Shown piece by piece: positions 16,479 to 26,716 of a DNA stretch of 64,000 nt. Within the stretch, counting starts at the first letter, position 1; each line of letters begins with the position of its first letter. The stretch covers positions 744,001-808,000 of the forward strand of contig NZ_CP104382.1 of assembly GCF_030582395.1 (NCBI RefSeq). The letters are read 5' to 3'. The notes below the pieces were generated by a model that was given only the letters and a program-made list of their open reading frames with translations, did no database searches and had not been told where the DNA came from. This DNA is from Ralstonia pickettii. GTDB lineage: Bacteria > Pseudomonadota > Gammaproteobacteria > Burkholderiales > Burkholderiaceae. A program made the translations under genes and the position numbers.

Positions 16479-16515
16479 CGCGCATCAACAGCCCACACGC
16501 CACGCTGTCTACGCT
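16475..16515 (+). promoter_or_regulatory. Fnr promoter of the third universal stress protein gene
   Basis: TTGAC-GCGC-ATCAA (16475-16488) matches the Fnr box in 9 of 10 bases and overlaps the stop codon of the alcohol dehydrogenase gene. The hexamer TACGCT (16510-16515, 3 of 6) sits at the common 28.5-bp offset. The predicted start is near 16523, ~36 bases before the usp ATG. Confidence 0.68.
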
Positions 16516-16558
16516 GATGACATGCGGTGCCCGACTGCACAACGCCTTGGAGACCACC

Positions 16559-17014
16559 ATGTATCAGCGAATCCTGCTCGCCATCGACGGCAGCCACGCG
16601 TCCTACCTTGCGCTGCAACAGGCCATTATGGTCAGCAAGGCGACAGGCGCGGAAGTCGAAGCGCTTTTCGTTGCCGACAGCAGCGACATCACTTTCGACA
16701 TGGTCGGGGCCGACTCGATTGCCTACGCCAACCAGGTCGTCGACTACGGCCGCGACACGCTCGCCGAGGTCTCGAAAAAGCTGGACGCGGCGGGCATCAA
16801 GCATTCGACCAGATTGCTCGAAAAATCCATTGCGCCGGGGCAGATCTCCGCAACGATCGTCGCGGAAGCCAATGAGACGGGCACCGACCTGATCGTGCTC
16901 GGAACGCACGGCCGGCGCGGGCTCAGGCATCTGGTGCTCGGCAGCGTAGCCGAGGGCGTGGTGCGCAAGACCAACAAGCCGGTGTTGATGGTGCGCAGTG
17001 AGGTGGAAGAGTAA
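16559..17014 (+). CDS. Universal stress protein (UspA type)
   Basis: 151 residues, one Usp domain. It begins MYQRILLAIDGSHASYLALQQA and carries GTHGRRGLRHLVLGSVAEGV, the intact ATP-binding pattern G-x2-G-x9-G-S, near residues 119-138. The ATG has TTGGAG 8 bases upstream. It is a close paralogue of the protein at 12619-13119. An Fnr box overlaps the end of the alcohol dehydrogenase gene in front, so it can be switched on by itself in low oxygen. No gene follows for 460 bp; a GC-rich hairpin lies 20 bp after the stop. Confidence 0.93.
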   Translation: MYQRILLAIDGSHASYLALQQAIMVSKATGAEVEALFVADSSDITFDMVGADSIAYANQVVDYGRDTLAEVSKKLDAAGIKHSTRLLEKSIAPGQISATIVAEANETGTDLIVLGTHGRRGLRHLVLGSVAEGVVRKTNKPVLMVRSEVEE

Positions 17015-17474
17015 AGCCGGCTTCATCAGCCGCCGCCCCGGGTGTCGCCCGGGGCACCCGGCTGCCATGCGGGCGCAACGGGCGCAACGAGAGAGGGCGA
17101 GCCCATCCGCCGACCGGATGAGGCACTCGGCACGCTGGCCGACCCCATACCCCGACCCACTCTGATGCGTTTTGACGACAGTACGGCAGCGCTGAATTCG
17201 TGGGCCTTGCCCCGAACCGAAACGCGTAAAGGATGCGCAGGAAGCTCGTCCGGCAAGTCCGCGCCGCTCCCGCCAAGGCCCGCCGCCCCGTGCCTGCGCG
17301 GATCTGCGAGCGATATCTCCTTTGCAAAGCGGGTAAGCGAATTGATGAAAAACCTCGCCGTCAAGGTCGCAGGTCCGCCGAGACCCTTGTCAGATAAGGG
17401 TTCGGATTTTCTTGTGCATTCGCAAACGCATTGCATAGACTCACCTTTCAAGGCATCTCTATAGGCAATGCATC
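17015..17474. other. Gene-free region with hairpins and a candidate promoter
   Basis: No credible gene is seen in these 460 bp. Open frames exist on both strands but they have no family features and no ribosome sites. A strong hairpin (GCCCCGGG at 17035-17042 with CCCGGGGC at 17048-17055) could end usp transcription, though no T-run follows. A weaker hairpin (ACCCTT/AAGGGT, 17383-17401) lies nearer the amidotransferase gene. TTGTGC (17412-17417) followed after 18 bases by TAGACT (17436-17441) is a possible sigma-70 promoter for that gene. Confidence 0.5.
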
Positions 17475-18368
17475 ATGTGTCGCTGGCTGGCGTATTCAGG
17501 CAATCCCATTCAGATGGAGACAGTGCTGTTCCGGCCGCGGCACTCGTTGATCGACCAGAGTCTGCGCTCCCGCCTTGGCGGCGAGACAACCACCAACGGT
17601 GACGGCTTCGGCATCGGCTGGTACGGCCGTTACTCTGAGGTGCCCTTCCGATACCGCTGCCTGCACCCCGCGTGGAACGACACCAACCTGCGTGAAGCCG
17701 CCCGCGCCATCCGCTCGTCGATGTTCATCGCGCACGTGCGCGCGGCCACCGACACCCCGGCGCAGGAGACCAACTGCCACCCGTTCCGCTACGGCCGGTG
17801 GCTTTTTGCGCACAACGGGCTGATCCGTGAATATCCGATGCTGCGCCGCGCCCTGATGATGGAAGTGGCGCCGGAGTTGTTCCGCTGGATCGAAGGCTCG
17901 ACCGACTCTGAGATCATGTTTTTCCTCGCGCTGTCGTTCGGACTCGACCGCGACCCGCGCGGCGCGCTCGAACAGATGGTCGGGCTGATCGAAGACATCG
18001 GCCGCCGCCACGGCGTCGAATACCCGCTGAACATGACGGTCTGCGCGACGGACGGCGTTCAGATCGTGGCGGCCCGCTACTCCAGCGAGGGCGAATCGCG
18101 CTCGCTGTTCCACAGCACGTCGTTCAAGCATCTGCACCAGCTCTATCCTGACAGCGCCGCCATTGAAGACGCGGGCGACGACGCCTTCCTTGTGCTGTCC
18201 GAACCGCTTGTCGACCTGCCCGGCGCGTGGGCGGAGATTCCCGAAGAGACCGTCGTCATCGTCAAGGGCGGTGTGGTCGAGCACCACCGTTTTGTCCCGC
18301 GCAAGCCTGGCCCCACGGGCTTTGATCTGCCGGCCAATCAAGCGTCTTACGGGCGCGAAGCCGGCTGA
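17475..18368 (+). CDS. Class II glutamine amidotransferase (YafJ/EgtC-like)
   Basis: 297 residues. Met1 is followed by Cys2 (MCRWLAYSG), the N-terminal nucleophile exposed after Met removal in Ntn-type class II amidotransferases. Supporting motifs are NGDGFGIGWYG, FIAHVRAAT, the ETNCHPF loop and WLFAHNGLI (Asn-Gly oxyanion pair), all in the expected order within residues 1-120. A single domain without a synthase partner fits the YafJ group, close to EgtC of ergothioneine synthesis and to gamma-glutamyl hydrolases. The substrate is not readable, and no egt genes are nearby. The gene stands alone, followed by 242 bp before the uvrA-like gene. Confidence 0.9.
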   Translation: MCRWLAYSGNPIQMETVLFRPRHSLIDQSLRSRLGGETTTNGDGFGIGWYGRYSEVPFRYRCLHPAWNDTNLREAARAIRSSMFIAHVRAATDTPAQETNCHPFRYGRWLFAHNGLIREYPMLRRALMMEVAPELFRWIEGSTDSEIMFFLALSFGLDRDPRGALEQMVGLIEDIGRRHGVEYPLNMTVCATDGVQIVAARYSSEGESRSLFHSTSFKHLHQLYPDSAAIEDAGDDAFLVLSEPLVDLPGAWAEIPEETVVIVKGGVVEHHRFVPRKPGPTGFDLPANQASYGREAG

Positions 18369-18430
18369 AGCGCCCCGGCAGGGGTGATACCGGCATCACC
18401 CCGTGCTTTTCTGCCCCTCCGCTGAAACCT

Positions 18431-18450
18431 CCTGACAAAACGCTGTCAGG
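18431..18450. repeat. Inverted repeat CCTGACA-N6-TGTCAGG
   Basis: A perfect 7-bp inverted repeat with a 6-base spacer lies 62 bp after the amidotransferase stop and 161 bp before the uvrA-like start. As RNA it could form a small terminator hairpin, but no T-run follows. Its arms repeat the TGTCAGG half-site of the palindrome at 8288-8305 in the opposite layout. Confidence 0.4.
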
Positions 18451-18610
18451 AGCCCTGCGTTAGGCTCCCGCCCACGACTTGTTCCGTAGACAAACCGGAT
18501 CTTCATAATCCGCTACAGTTTACGGCTCGAATTCTGATTGCCGACGCAGCGGCCGATGCTTGAGCCCCGCCGGCATGCCCCTTACCTCCAAGCTCCAAGG
18601 AACGCCCTCC

Positions 18611-21600
18611 ATGTCCTCCGGTGTCATTCGCCTGCGCGGAGCCCGTCAGCACAATCTTAAAAACCTCGATCTGGACCTGCGCACGGGTGAAATGACCGTC
18701 GTGACCGGGCCGTCGGGGTCCGGCAAGTCAAGCCTCGTTTTCGACACGCTCTACGCCGAAGGCCAGCGCCGCTACGTCGAGACCTTCAGCGCCTACGCGC
18801 GCCAGTTTCTGGACCGCATGGACCGACCGCAGGTCGAGCACGTCGAAGGCGTGCCGCCCGCCATCGCTATCGACCAGACCAACCCGGTGCGCAGCTCGCG
18901 CTCGACGGTCGGCACGATGACGGAACTGAACGACCATCTGAAGCTGCTGTTTGCGCGCGCCGCCCAACTGTTCGACCGCGACACCGCCCTGCCGGTGCGC
19001 CACGACACGCCGGAAACGATCTACGACGAGCTGCTCTCGCGCACGCGCGAAGGCGATCCACGCCTGGTGGTGACCTTTCCCGTCGAGCTGCCCGCCAATA
19101 CGAGCCCCGAAGAAGTCACGCAATGGCTGTCGGTCAGCGGCTATACGCGCGTGCAGGCCGAGCGCGTGGTGGAGTCCTCCACGGGCAAGCGCAAGCTGCT
19201 TGATGTGGTGGCCGACCGCTTCCGCCTGCAGGGCACCGAGCGTGCCCGCGCGCTGGAGGCCATCGAGTCGTCACTCAAGCGCGGCGGCGGACGCGTCAGC
19301 GTGTACGTCTTGCCGGCCGATGAGGCCGCGGAGCCCGCGATCTGGCGCTTTTCCACCGGCCTGCACTGCCCCGAAAGCGACCTGCGCTATGCAGACCCGC
19401 AGCCGGCGCTCTTCTCGTTCAATTCCGCCTACGGCGCGTGCGACGCCTGCCGCGGTTTCGGTCGCGTCATCGGCGTCGATCTTGGGCTGGTGATTCCGGA
19501 CGAGCGCAAGACGCTGCGCGACGGCGCCATCAAGCCGATGCAGACGCCGGCGTGGAAGGAATGCCAGGACGACCTGATGCGCTACGCCGCTGCAGCGGAC
19601 ATCCCGCGCGGCACGCCGTGGGCGGAGATGACCGAGGCCCAGCGCAACTGGGTCATCAATGGCGACCCGGCCTTCAAGCGTGGCGGCTGGAACAAGCAGT
19701 GGTACGGCGTGCGCCGCTTCTTCGACTACCTGGAGTCGAAGGCGTACAAGATGCACATCCGCGTGCTGCTCTCCAAGTACCGCAGCTACACGACCTGCGA
19801 AACCTGCGGCGGCGCCCGCCTGAAAACCGAATCGATGCAATGGCGCCTTGGCACCAAGGAAAACGCCGACGCCGTGCTCGCGCCCGAACACCGCTTCATG
19901 CCGCGCGGCGTAGCCTGGAGCCGTGCCCAGCTCGAAGCCCTGCCCGGGCTGACCGTGCACGACCTGATGCTGCTGCCCATCGAGCGCATCCGCCGTTTCT
20001 TCGATGAACTGACACTGCCGTCCACGCTGCTCGACGACGCGCTCAAGCTTCTGCTGGACGAGGTGCGCACGCGCCTGGCCTATCTGTGCGACGTCGGCAT
20101 TGGCTATCTGACGCTCGACCGCCAGAGCCGCACGCTCTCGGGTGGCGAAGTGCAGCGGATCAACCTGACGACGGCGCTGGGCACATCGCTCGTCAACACG
20201 CTGTTCGTGCTGGATGAACCCAGCATCGGCCTGCACCCGCGCGATCTGGACCGCATTGTCCAAGCCATGCAACGCCTGCGCGACGCCGGCAACACGCTGG
20301 TGGTGGTCGAACACGATCCCTCCGTAATGCTGGCTGCTGACCGCCTGATCGACATGGGACCCGGCCCCGGCGAGCGTGGGGGCAACATCGTCTTTGACGG
20401 CACGCCGTCGGCTATCCGTCAGGCCGATACGCTCACGGGCGCGTATCTGTCGGGGCAGCGCCGCGTGGCCGACGCCACGGATTGGCACGCGCGCCCCGTC
20501 ATCGACGCGACGCCGCGGCTGGTGCTCGAAGGCGCGTCGGAACACAACCTGCGCGATGTCACGGTCGAGATCCCGCTGCAGCGCCTGGTGTGCGTGACCG
20601 GCGTGTCCGGCTCGGGCAAATCGACGTTGATCCAGGACGTGCTGCACCCGGCGCTGGCGCGCCACTTCGGCAAGGCAACGGAATCGCCCGGCGCATTCCG
20701 CGCCTTGCGCGGTGCCGATCAGATCAGCGACGTGGTGTTCGTTGACCAATCCCCCATCGGCAAGACCGCGCGTTCCAACCCGGCCAGCTACGTTGGCGCG
20801 TTCGATGAAATCCGCAAGCTGTTCGCCAAGGCGCCGATGGCGCTGCAGCGAGGCTACACGGCCGGTACGTTCAGCTTCAACTCGGGCGACGGCCGTTGCC
20901 CGACCTGCGGCGGCTCGGGCTTCGAGCACGTCGAGATGCAGTTCCTCTCTGACATCTACCTGCGCTGCCCGGACTGTGACGGCACGCGCTATCGCGCCGA
21001 AATCCTGGAAGTGAAGATCCCCCGCGGTGGCCGCGCATTGTCGGTGGCCGATGTGCTGGAGCTGACGGTGAGCGAAGCCGCCAGCGTGTTCGCTGATGAC
21101 GCAGACGTGCTGCGCGTGCTGCAACCGATCGTCGACGTGGGCCTGGAATACGTGAAGCTTGGCCAGCCGGTGCCGACGCTCTCCGGCGGCGAGGCGCAAC
21201 GCCTGAAGCTGGCCGGTTTCCTGGCCGAAGCCGCGCAGGCTGCCCAGGCCGCGGCGCGCAAGCGCGTCAAGCAGGATGTGCCCGCCAACGCCGGCCGCCT
21301 GTTCATGTTCGACGAGCCGACCACCGGCCTGCACTTTGACGACATCGCCAAGCTGATGCGGGCGTTCGGCAAGCTACTCGACGCCGGGCATTCGCTGATC
21401 GTGATCGAACATAACCTCGACGTGGTGCGTGCGGCGGATTGGATCATCGACCTCGGCCCTGAAGGCGGCGACGCCGGCGGCCTGCTGGTGTGCGCCGGCA
21501 CGCCTGCGCAGGTCAAAGACTGCGCTGCATCGCACACCGGCGCCGCGCTCAAGCAATACGAAGCCAGCGTCGGCCAGCCGGAAGCCATCGAAGGCGTGCC

Positions 21601-24460
21601 GCTGCAGACGGCGCTGGCCGAGCGCCGCGCCAAGCGCGCTGCGCTGGCGGAAGTCCAGGGTGAAAACGTCGTGCGCATCGTCCACGCGCACGAGCACAAC
21701 TTGAAGGGCCTGAACGTCGATATTCCGCACGGCAAATTCAACGTCGTGACGGGCGTATCGGGTTCGGGCAAGTCGACGCTGGCGTTCGACATCCTCTTCC
21801 ACGAAGGGCAGCGTCGCTATCTGGAATCGCTCAATGCGTATGCGCGTTCCATCGTGCAGCCGGCGGGGCGGCCGGAAGTCGACGCCGTCTATGGCATTCC
21901 GCCCACGGTGGCGATTGAGCAGCGCCTGTCGCGCGGCGGCCGTAAGAGCACGGTGGCAACCACGTCCGAGGTGTGGCACTTCCTCCGGCTGCTGTATGTG
22001 AAGCTGGGCGTGCAGCATTGCATCCACGACGGCACGCCCGTATCGGCGCAAAGCCCGGAGGCGATACTTGCCCAGCTGATGCGCGACCATCGCGGCCAGC
22101 ACATCGGCCTGCTCGCGCCGCTGGTCGTCAACCGAAAGGGGGTCTATACCGACCTGGCCAAATGGGCCAAGGCGCGCGGCTATACGCATCTGCGCGTCGA
22201 TGGCGAATTCCTCAGCGTCGACCCATGGCCGCGCCTGGACCGCTTCCGCGAGCACACGCTGGAACTGCCGGTGGGGGACATCGTTGTCTCGCCGGAAAAC
22301 GAAGCCGCGCTGCGCGCGCTGCTGGAACAGGCGCTGGAATACGGCAAGGGCATCATGCATGTGCTCGCGCCGCTGGATGGTCTGCAACACGCCATGCACA
22401 ACGGCGGCACGGCGCATGTCGGCAATGTGAAGGTGTTTTCGACCAAGCGTGCATGCTCGACCTGCGGCACCAGCTACCCCGAGCTGGATCCGCGCATGTT
22501 CTCGTACAACAGCAAGCACGGCTGGTGTCCGAGCTGCGTCGGCACCGGGTTGGCGCTCACGCGCGAGCAGCGTGCCGCGTTTGACGACACCGTCCTCGGC
22601 GGTGACGATCGCGGCCGCGAGCAGACGCTTCCTTCAGAGGAAGTCGATCCCGACGGCATGACCGACCTGCCTTGCCCGGATTGCCACGGCACGCGCCTGA
22701 ACCCGACGGCGCGCGCCGTCACGTTTGCCGACAAGCCCATCGTCGACATTGCGCAGTGGACTGTCAGCCAGACCCGCCGCTGGGTCGAGGGCCTGGACTT
22801 GACCGGCCGCGACGCCGACATCGCCCGCGATGTGGTGGCCGAGATTCACAGCCGCCTGTCGTTCCTGGAAGAGGTCGGCCTGGGCTACCTGAGCCTGGAT
22901 CGCGCGGCGCCGAGCCTGTCGGGCGGCGAAGCGCAGCGTATCCGCCTGGCGGCGCAACTCGGCAGCAACCTGCAGGGCGTCTGCTACGTGCTGGATGAGC
23001 CGACCATTGGCCTGCATCCGCGCGACAACCAGATCCTGTTGGACGCCCTGCGCAAGCTGGGCGACAAGGGCAACACGCTGGTGGTAGTCGAGCACGATGA
23101 AGACACGATCCGCCGCGCCGACCACATCATCGACATCGGCCCGGGCGCCGGCAAGCGCGGCGGCACGCTGGTCGCACAAGGCGGCGTACAGGATCTCGCT
23201 GCGCAGCCAGATTCGCTCACGGGCCGGTTCCTGTCACAGCCGATCGAGCACCCGCTGCAGCCGCGCCGCCAGGTGGTTGCGCCGCGTGCCGGCAAGCAAG
23301 CCGTGCCGGAGCAATGGCTGACGGTGCACGGTGCCAAGCTGCACAACCTGCGCAACGTGACCGCGACGATGCCGCTGTCGCGTCTGGTGGCGATTACGGG
23401 GGTGTCAGGCTCGGGCAAATCGACGCTGGCGCGCGATGTGTTGATGACAAACCTGCTCGATGCGGTCGGCCGTTCGGTGCTGTCTTCGCCGGCAACCCGC
23501 CGCGCACGCAAGGCCGCGCAGGCTGAGACGCCTGAGGCGAAGATGCCGCGCAAGCTCGACGTCAAACACGACTGGCACGGCTGCGACAGCGTCACCGGCT
23601 GGGAAACCATCGACCGCGTGCTGGAAGTCGACCAGACGCCGATCGGCAAGACGCCGCGCTCCTGCCCCGCCACGTACATCGGCGTGTGGGACACCATCCG
23701 CAAGCTGTTTGCCGACACGCTGGAGGCGCGCGCACGCGGCTACACCGCCTCGCGCTTCTCGTTCAACACCGGCGACGGCCGCTGCCCCGCCTGTGAAGGC
23801 CAGGGCGTGCGCACCATCGCCATGAGCTTCCTGCCCGACGTGAAGGTCGGCTGCGACGTGTGCCACGGCCAGCGCTTCAATGCCGAGACGCTTGCCGTCA
23901 CCTGGCGCGGCAAGAACATCGGCGATGTGCTGACCATGGAGATCGACGAAGCGGTCGAATTCTTTGGTGCGATGAACAGCATTGCCCATCCGCTGCAGTT
24001 GATGAAGGACGTCGGCCTCGGCTACCTGACGCTCGGCCAGCCCTCGCCCACGCTGTCCGGGGGCGAGGCGCAGCGCATCAAGCTCGTCACCGAACTGTCC
24101 AAGGTGCGCGATGACGTGACGCGTCGCGGCCAGAAGCCGCCCCACACGCTGTACGTCCTGGACGAGCCGACCGTGGGTCTGCACATGGCCGACGTGGCCA
24201 AGCTCATTCGCGTGCTGCATCGGCTGGCGGACGGCGGCCACAGCGTGATCGTGATCGAGCACGACCTCGACGTGATTGCCGAGGCGGACTGGATCCTCGA
24301 TCTCGGCCCCGAAGGCGGCGACGAAGGCGGCACGATCGTCGCGGCTTGCGGGCCGGAGGCGTTGACGCGCGTGCCGGCCAGCCATACTGGCGCCGCGTTG
24401 GTGCCGGTGCTGGCGCGCGGCAAGCAGGTCGATCCGAGCAAGGAAGGCGAGACGGTCTAG
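18611..24460 (+). CDS. uvrA: Tandem-fused double UvrA (UvrA2-type excinuclease ATPase)
   Basis: 1,949 residues, about twice normal UvrA (~940), made of two complete UvrA-like halves. Half one has Walker A at ~33-41 and ~663, ABC signatures LSGGEVQR (~510) and LSGGEAQR (~857), Walker B LDEPSIGL and FDEPTTGL, and a zinc module CPTC...CPDC (~763-794). Half two has Walker A at ~1049 and ~1597, signatures at ~1435 and ~1815, and zinc modules at ~1282-1312 and ~1726-1752. All four nucleotide sites look intact. UvrA scans DNA as a dimer for bulky lesions; this chain carries the equivalent of a dimer. Such fusions are known in Burkholderiales and other bacteria beside a normal UvrA, and their role (repair or drug resistance) is less clear. 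ATG 18611 was chosen since the family begins [14 protein letters not shown]; a start 17 codons earlier is possible. Confidence 0.93.
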   Translation: MSSGVIRLRGARQHNLKNLDLDLRTGEMTVVTGPSGSGKSSLVFDTLYAEGQRRYVETFSAYARQFLDRMDRPQVEHVEGVPPAIAIDQTNPVRSSRSTVGTMTELNDHLKLLFARAAQLFDRDTALPVRHDTPETIYDELLSRTREGDPRLVVTFPVELPANTSPEEVTQWLSVSGYTRVQAERVVESSTGKRKLLDVVADRFRLQGTERARALEAIESSLKRGGGRVSVYVLPADEAAEPAIWRFSTGLHCPESDLRYADPQPALFSFNSAYGACDACRGFGRVIGVDLGLVIPDERKTLRDGAIKPMQTPAWKECQDDLMRYAAAADIPRGTPWAEMTEAQRNWVINGDPAFKRGGWNKQWYGVRRFFDYLESKAYKMHIRVLLSKYRSYTTCETCGGARLKTESMQWRLGTKENADAVLAPEHRFMPRGVAWSRAQLEALPGLTVHDLMLLPIERIRRFFDELTLPSTLLDDALKLLLDEVRTRLAYLCDVGIGYLTLDRQSRTLSGGEVQRINLTTALGTSLVNTLFVLDEPSIGLHPRDLDRIVQAMQRLRDAGNTLVVVEHDPSVMLAADRLIDMGPGPGERGGNIVFDGTPSAIRQADTLTGAYLSGQRRVADATDWHARPVIDATPRLVLEGASEHNLRDVTVEIPLQRLVCVTGVSGSGKSTLIQDVLHPALARHFGKATESPGAFRALRGADQISDVVFVDQSPIGKTARSNPASYVGAFDEIRKLFAKAPMALQRGYTAGTFSFNSGDGRCPTCGGSGFEHVEMQFLSDIYLRCPDCDGTRYRAEILEVKIPRGGRALSVADVLELTVSEAASVFADDADVLRVLQPIVDVGLEYVKLGQPVPTLSGGEAQRLKLAGFLAEAAQAAQAAARKRVKQDVPANAGRLFMFDEPTTGLHFDDIAKLMRAFGKLLDAGHSLIVIEHNLDVVRAADWIIDLGPEGGDAGGLLVCAGTPAQVKDCAASHTGAALKQYEASVGQPEAIEGVPLQTALAERRAKRAALAEVQGENVVRIVHAHEHNLKGLNVDIPHGKFNVVTGVSGSGKSTLAFDILFHEGQRRYLESLNAYARSIVQPAGRPEVDAVYGIPPTVAIEQRLSRGGRKSTVATTSEVWHFLRLLYVKLGVQHCIHDGTPVSAQSPEAILAQLMRDHRGQHIGLLAPLVVNRKGVYTDLAKWAKARGYTHLRVDGEFLSVDPWPRLDRFREHTLELPVGDIVVSPENEAALRALLEQALEYGKGIMHVLAPLDGLQHAMHNGGTAHVGNVKVFSTKRACSTCGTSYPELDPRMFSYNSKHGWCPSCVGTGLALTREQRAAFDDTVLGGDDRGREQTLPSEEVDPDGMTDLPCPDCHGTRLNPTARAVTFADKPIVDIAQWTVSQTRRWVEGLDLTGRDADIARDVVAEIHSRLSFLEEVGLGYLSLDRAAPSLSGGEAQRIRLAAQLGSNLQGVCYVLDEPTIGLHPRDNQILLDALRKLGDKGNTLVVVEHDEDTIRRADHIIDIGPGAGKRGGTLVAQGGVQDLAAQPDSLTGRFLSQPIEHPLQPRRQVVAPRAGKQAVPEQWLTVHGAKLHNLRNVTATMPLSRLVAITGVSGSGKSTLARDVLMTNLLDAVGRSVLSSPATRRARKAAQAETPEAKMPRKLDVKHDWHGCDSVTGWETIDRVLEVDQTPIGKTPRSCPATYIGVWDTIRKLFADTLEARARGYTASRFSFNTGDGRCPACEGQGVRTIAMSFLPDVKVGCDVCHGQRFNAETLAVTWRGKNIGDVLTMEIDEAVEFFGAMNSIAHPLQLMKDVGLGYLTLGQPSPTLSGGEAQRIKLVTELSKVRDDVTRRGQKPPHTLYVLDEPTVGLHMADVAKLIRVLHRLADGGHSVIVIEHDLDVIAEADWILDLGPEGGDEGGTIVAACGPEALTRVPASHTGAALVPVLARGKQVDPSKEGETV

Positions 24461-24471
24461 CGTGGCCGCGG

Positions 24472-24495
24472 CGGTCTCCGCACCGGTGGAGACCG
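24472..24495 (+). terminator. Hairpin after the double uvrA gene
   Basis: CGGTCTCC (24472-24479) and GGAGACCG (24488-24495) pair perfectly around an 8-base loop, 12 bp after the uvrA stop. No T-run follows, so it is only a possible terminator. Its position between two unrelated genes supports such a role. Confidence 0.4.
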
Positions 24496-24587
24496 TCGGC
24501 GAGGCGCTCGCGGTGATGTGGCGCCAGCAATCCTTTCGCTTTCCTGAGCAAACCGGTGCGCAAAGCCTGTCCGAGCAGGGTTTGCCC

Positions 24588-24614
24588 TAAAGAAGCGCGC
24601 CTCGCTGCCGTCAC
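24588..24614 (+). promoter_or_regulatory. Sigma-28 (FliA) type promoter of fliD
   Basis: TAAAGAAG, 11 bases, then GCCGTCAC follows the flagellar consensus TAAAGTTT-N11-GCCGATAA with the exact spacer. The core TAAAG and GCCG are perfect. The predicted start is about 35 bases before the fliD ATG. This fits fliD as a late flagellar gene although no other flagellar gene is in the window. Confidence 0.72.
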
Positions 24615-24655
24615 ATTGTGGAGATTGTGAAGAAAGCGTTTGCGCGCGTCCGACC

Positions 24656-26692
24656 ATGGCCACCTCGTCCACGAGCAACAACTACGTTCCGCCGATCTCG
24701 ATTCCGGGCATCGGGACGAACATCGACGTCAACACCCTTGTCACGAAGCTGATCCAGGCGGAAAGCAAGGGCATGACGCTGCGGCAGACGCAGCAAAAGG
24801 CCTTTCAGACGCAACTGTCGGCAGTCGGCTCGCTCAAAAGCGCGCTGTCGACCTTCCAGACCGCGATGGCGGCCCTGAACAACCCGGACACATTCACCGG
24901 AAACAAGGCCAGCGGGCACGACACGTCGATCCTCACGGCTTCGCTGTCCAATACGGCGCCGGCTGGCACGTACCAAATCAACGTGACGCAGCTTGCGCAG
25001 GCGCAGGTGCTATCGGCCGCCGGGCAGGCGTCCAGCAAGACGCCCATTGGCGGCGGCACGCCCACCACCCTCACCTTCTCGTTTGGGAGCGTCTCGGGCG
25101 GCAGCTTTGCCAATGGCAAATACACGGGCGCCGCGTTCACGCAGAACGGCAACCAGGCCGGCGGCTCGATCACCATCGACCCATCGAACAATACGCTCGC
25201 CGGCATCCGCGACGCCATCAATAGCGCCAACCTGGGCGTCTCGGCCAGCATCGTCAACGACGGCAGCAGCTCGCCTTATCGGCTGGTGCTGACGTCCACT
25301 GCGGGCGGCGCCAATTCGGAGATGAAGATTTCCGTGTCGGGCGACCCGGCTCTGCAATCCCTGTTGAGCCACGACCCGAGCGGCACGCAGAACATGACCG
25401 AGGTGGCCACAGGCCGCAACGCGCTTGCCACTGTCAACGGCATCAGCGTGCAAAGCGCCACCAACACACTGACGGATGTGGTGGACGGCACGTCGTTCAC
25501 GCTCGCCAAGACCGGCAGCACGACCGTGACGGTGGGCAGCGACGCGGGCCAGGCCAGCCAATCGGTGCTGAACTTCGTCAAGGCGTACAACGCGCTGCGC
25601 ATCCAGCTCAACGCGTTGACCAAATTCGATACCGCGAACGCCGCCAACAACGGCGCGCTGGCCGGCGACGTCAGCACCAAGGCGATGATCAACCAGCTGA
25701 CCGACGTGCTGGGCCAGGGCATCGGCAACGGCGCGTTCCAGTCGCTTGGCAGCATCGGCGTAACGATGGACAAGGAAGGGACGCTGTCGATTGACGACCC
25801 CAAGCTGTCCGCGGCCCTAAAGAAATCGCCCAGCCAGGTGGCGGCCGTATTTGCCGGCACCGGCGTGACAACGGATTCGCTGCTGAAGGTCGCGTCGTTT
25901 TCAACGACCACGCAAGCCGGCAGTTATGCCGTCAACGTCACTCAACTGGCGACGCAGGGCTCGCTCAAGGGCTCGGCGGCCGCTAACACGACCATCCAGA
26001 GCGGCGTGAACGACAGCCTGTCGGTCACGCTCAGCGGCATCACGACCAACATCAAGGTGCCGGCCGGCAGCTATACCGCGTCGAGCCTGGCCGCGCAGAT
26101 CCAGAGCCTGGTCAACGCGTCGCCCGACCTGCAGCGAGCCAAGGTGGAAGTCGCCATCGGCACCGACGCCAATGGCGTGCTGACGCTGACTGACAAGCAA
26201 TACGGCTCGGCATCGACCGTGTCGGTGTCAGGAAACGGCGCTGCGTCGCTGCTGGGCGGCAGCCCAACGGCCACGGCCGGACGCGATGTACAAGGCACCA
26301 TCAACGGCGCCGCCGCCACGGGTTCGGGCCAGAACCTCTACGGCGCCAGCGGCTCGGCCGTGGATGGCCTGACGGTGCAAGTGACGGGCGGTACATTGGG
26401 CGACCGCGGCACCGTCACCGTGCAGCGTGGCTACGCGGCGCTGCTGCACACGGTATCGGGCAACTTGCTGTCGAACAACGGCATGGTGCAGAACGCCAGC
26501 GACGCCATCAACAACTCCATCACCTCGCTCGGGAAGGAAATCGATCTGATGCAGAAACAGCTCGATGCCAAGCAGGCGCTGTATTACACACAGTTCAATG
26601 CGCTATCGAAGATGGTGGCCAGCATGACGAATACGAGCACTTACCTGACGACGCAGTTGGCGATATTGCAGAAGCAGCGGACGGGGGGCTGA
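24656..26692 (+). CDS. fliD: Flagellar hook-associated protein 2 (filament cap)
   Basis: 678 residues, longer than E. coli FliD (468) but usual for Burkholderiaceae. The N-terminal FliD domain (about 15-110) has ISIPGIGTNIDVNTLVTKLIQAE and GTYQINVTQLAQAQ, and the C-terminal FliD domain (about 340-670) ends in a coiled-coil of heptads (GKEIDLMQKQLDAKQALYYTQF). The variable middle holds Ser/Thr/Gly-rich repeats and two more copies of the SYAVNVTQLAT-type motif. FliD caps the growing filament, guides flagellin folding and is often an adhesin. The N terminus has no signal peptide, as expected for export by the flagellar apparatus. It is isolated: the flanks are uvrA and a convergent secreted-protein gene. 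The sigma-28-type promoter supports function. Confidence 0.93.
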   Translation: MATSSTSNNYVPPISIPGIGTNIDVNTLVTKLIQAESKGMTLRQTQQKAFQTQLSAVGSLKSALSTFQTAMAALNNPDTFTGNKASGHDTSILTASLSNTAPAGTYQINVTQLAQAQVLSAAGQASSKTPIGGGTPTTLTFSFGSVSGGSFANGKYTGAAFTQNGNQAGGSITIDPSNNTLAGIRDAINSANLGVSASIVNDGSSSPYRLVLTSTAGGANSEMKISVSGDPALQSLLSHDPSGTQNMTEVATGRNALATVNGISVQSATNTLTDVVDGTSFTLAKTGSTTVTVGSDAGQASQSVLNFVKAYNALRIQLNALTKFDTANAANNGALAGDVSTKAMINQLTDVLGQGIGNGAFQSLGSIGVTMDKEGTLSIDDPKLSAALKKSPSQVAAVFAGTGVTTDSLLKVASFSTTTQAGSYAVNVTQLATQGSLKGSAAANTTIQSGVNDSLSVTLSGITTNIKVPAGSYTASSLAAQIQSLVNASPDLQRAKVEVAIGTDANGVLTLTDKQYGSASTVSVSGNGAASLLGGSPTATAGRDVQGTINGAAATGSGQNLYGASGSAVDGLTVQVTGGTLGDRGTVTVQRGYAALLHTVSGNLLSNNGMVQNASDAINNSITSLGKEIDLMQKQLDAKQALYYTQFNALSKMVASMTNTSTYLTTQLAILQKQRTGG

Positions 26693-26716
26693 TCGCGTTC
26701 GCCCTCAAGTATTGAT

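Noticed and set aside
17026..17464. Open frames of ~140 codons on both strands of the 17-kb gap
   Set aside because: No ribosome site, no recognisable domain, and mirror-image frames on both strands are expected at this GC content.
19271..21334. 687-codon open frame on the minus strand opposite uvrA
   Set aside because: It mirrors uvrA codons in a GC-rich gene, has His/Arg/Gln-rich composition and no domain; the four ABC motifs on the plus strand are decisive.
24627..24655. GTG with a GGAG site just before fliD as a leader-peptide start
   Set aside because: It is out of frame with fliD and encodes an Arg-rich run; the site may simply help load ribosomes for ATG 24656.
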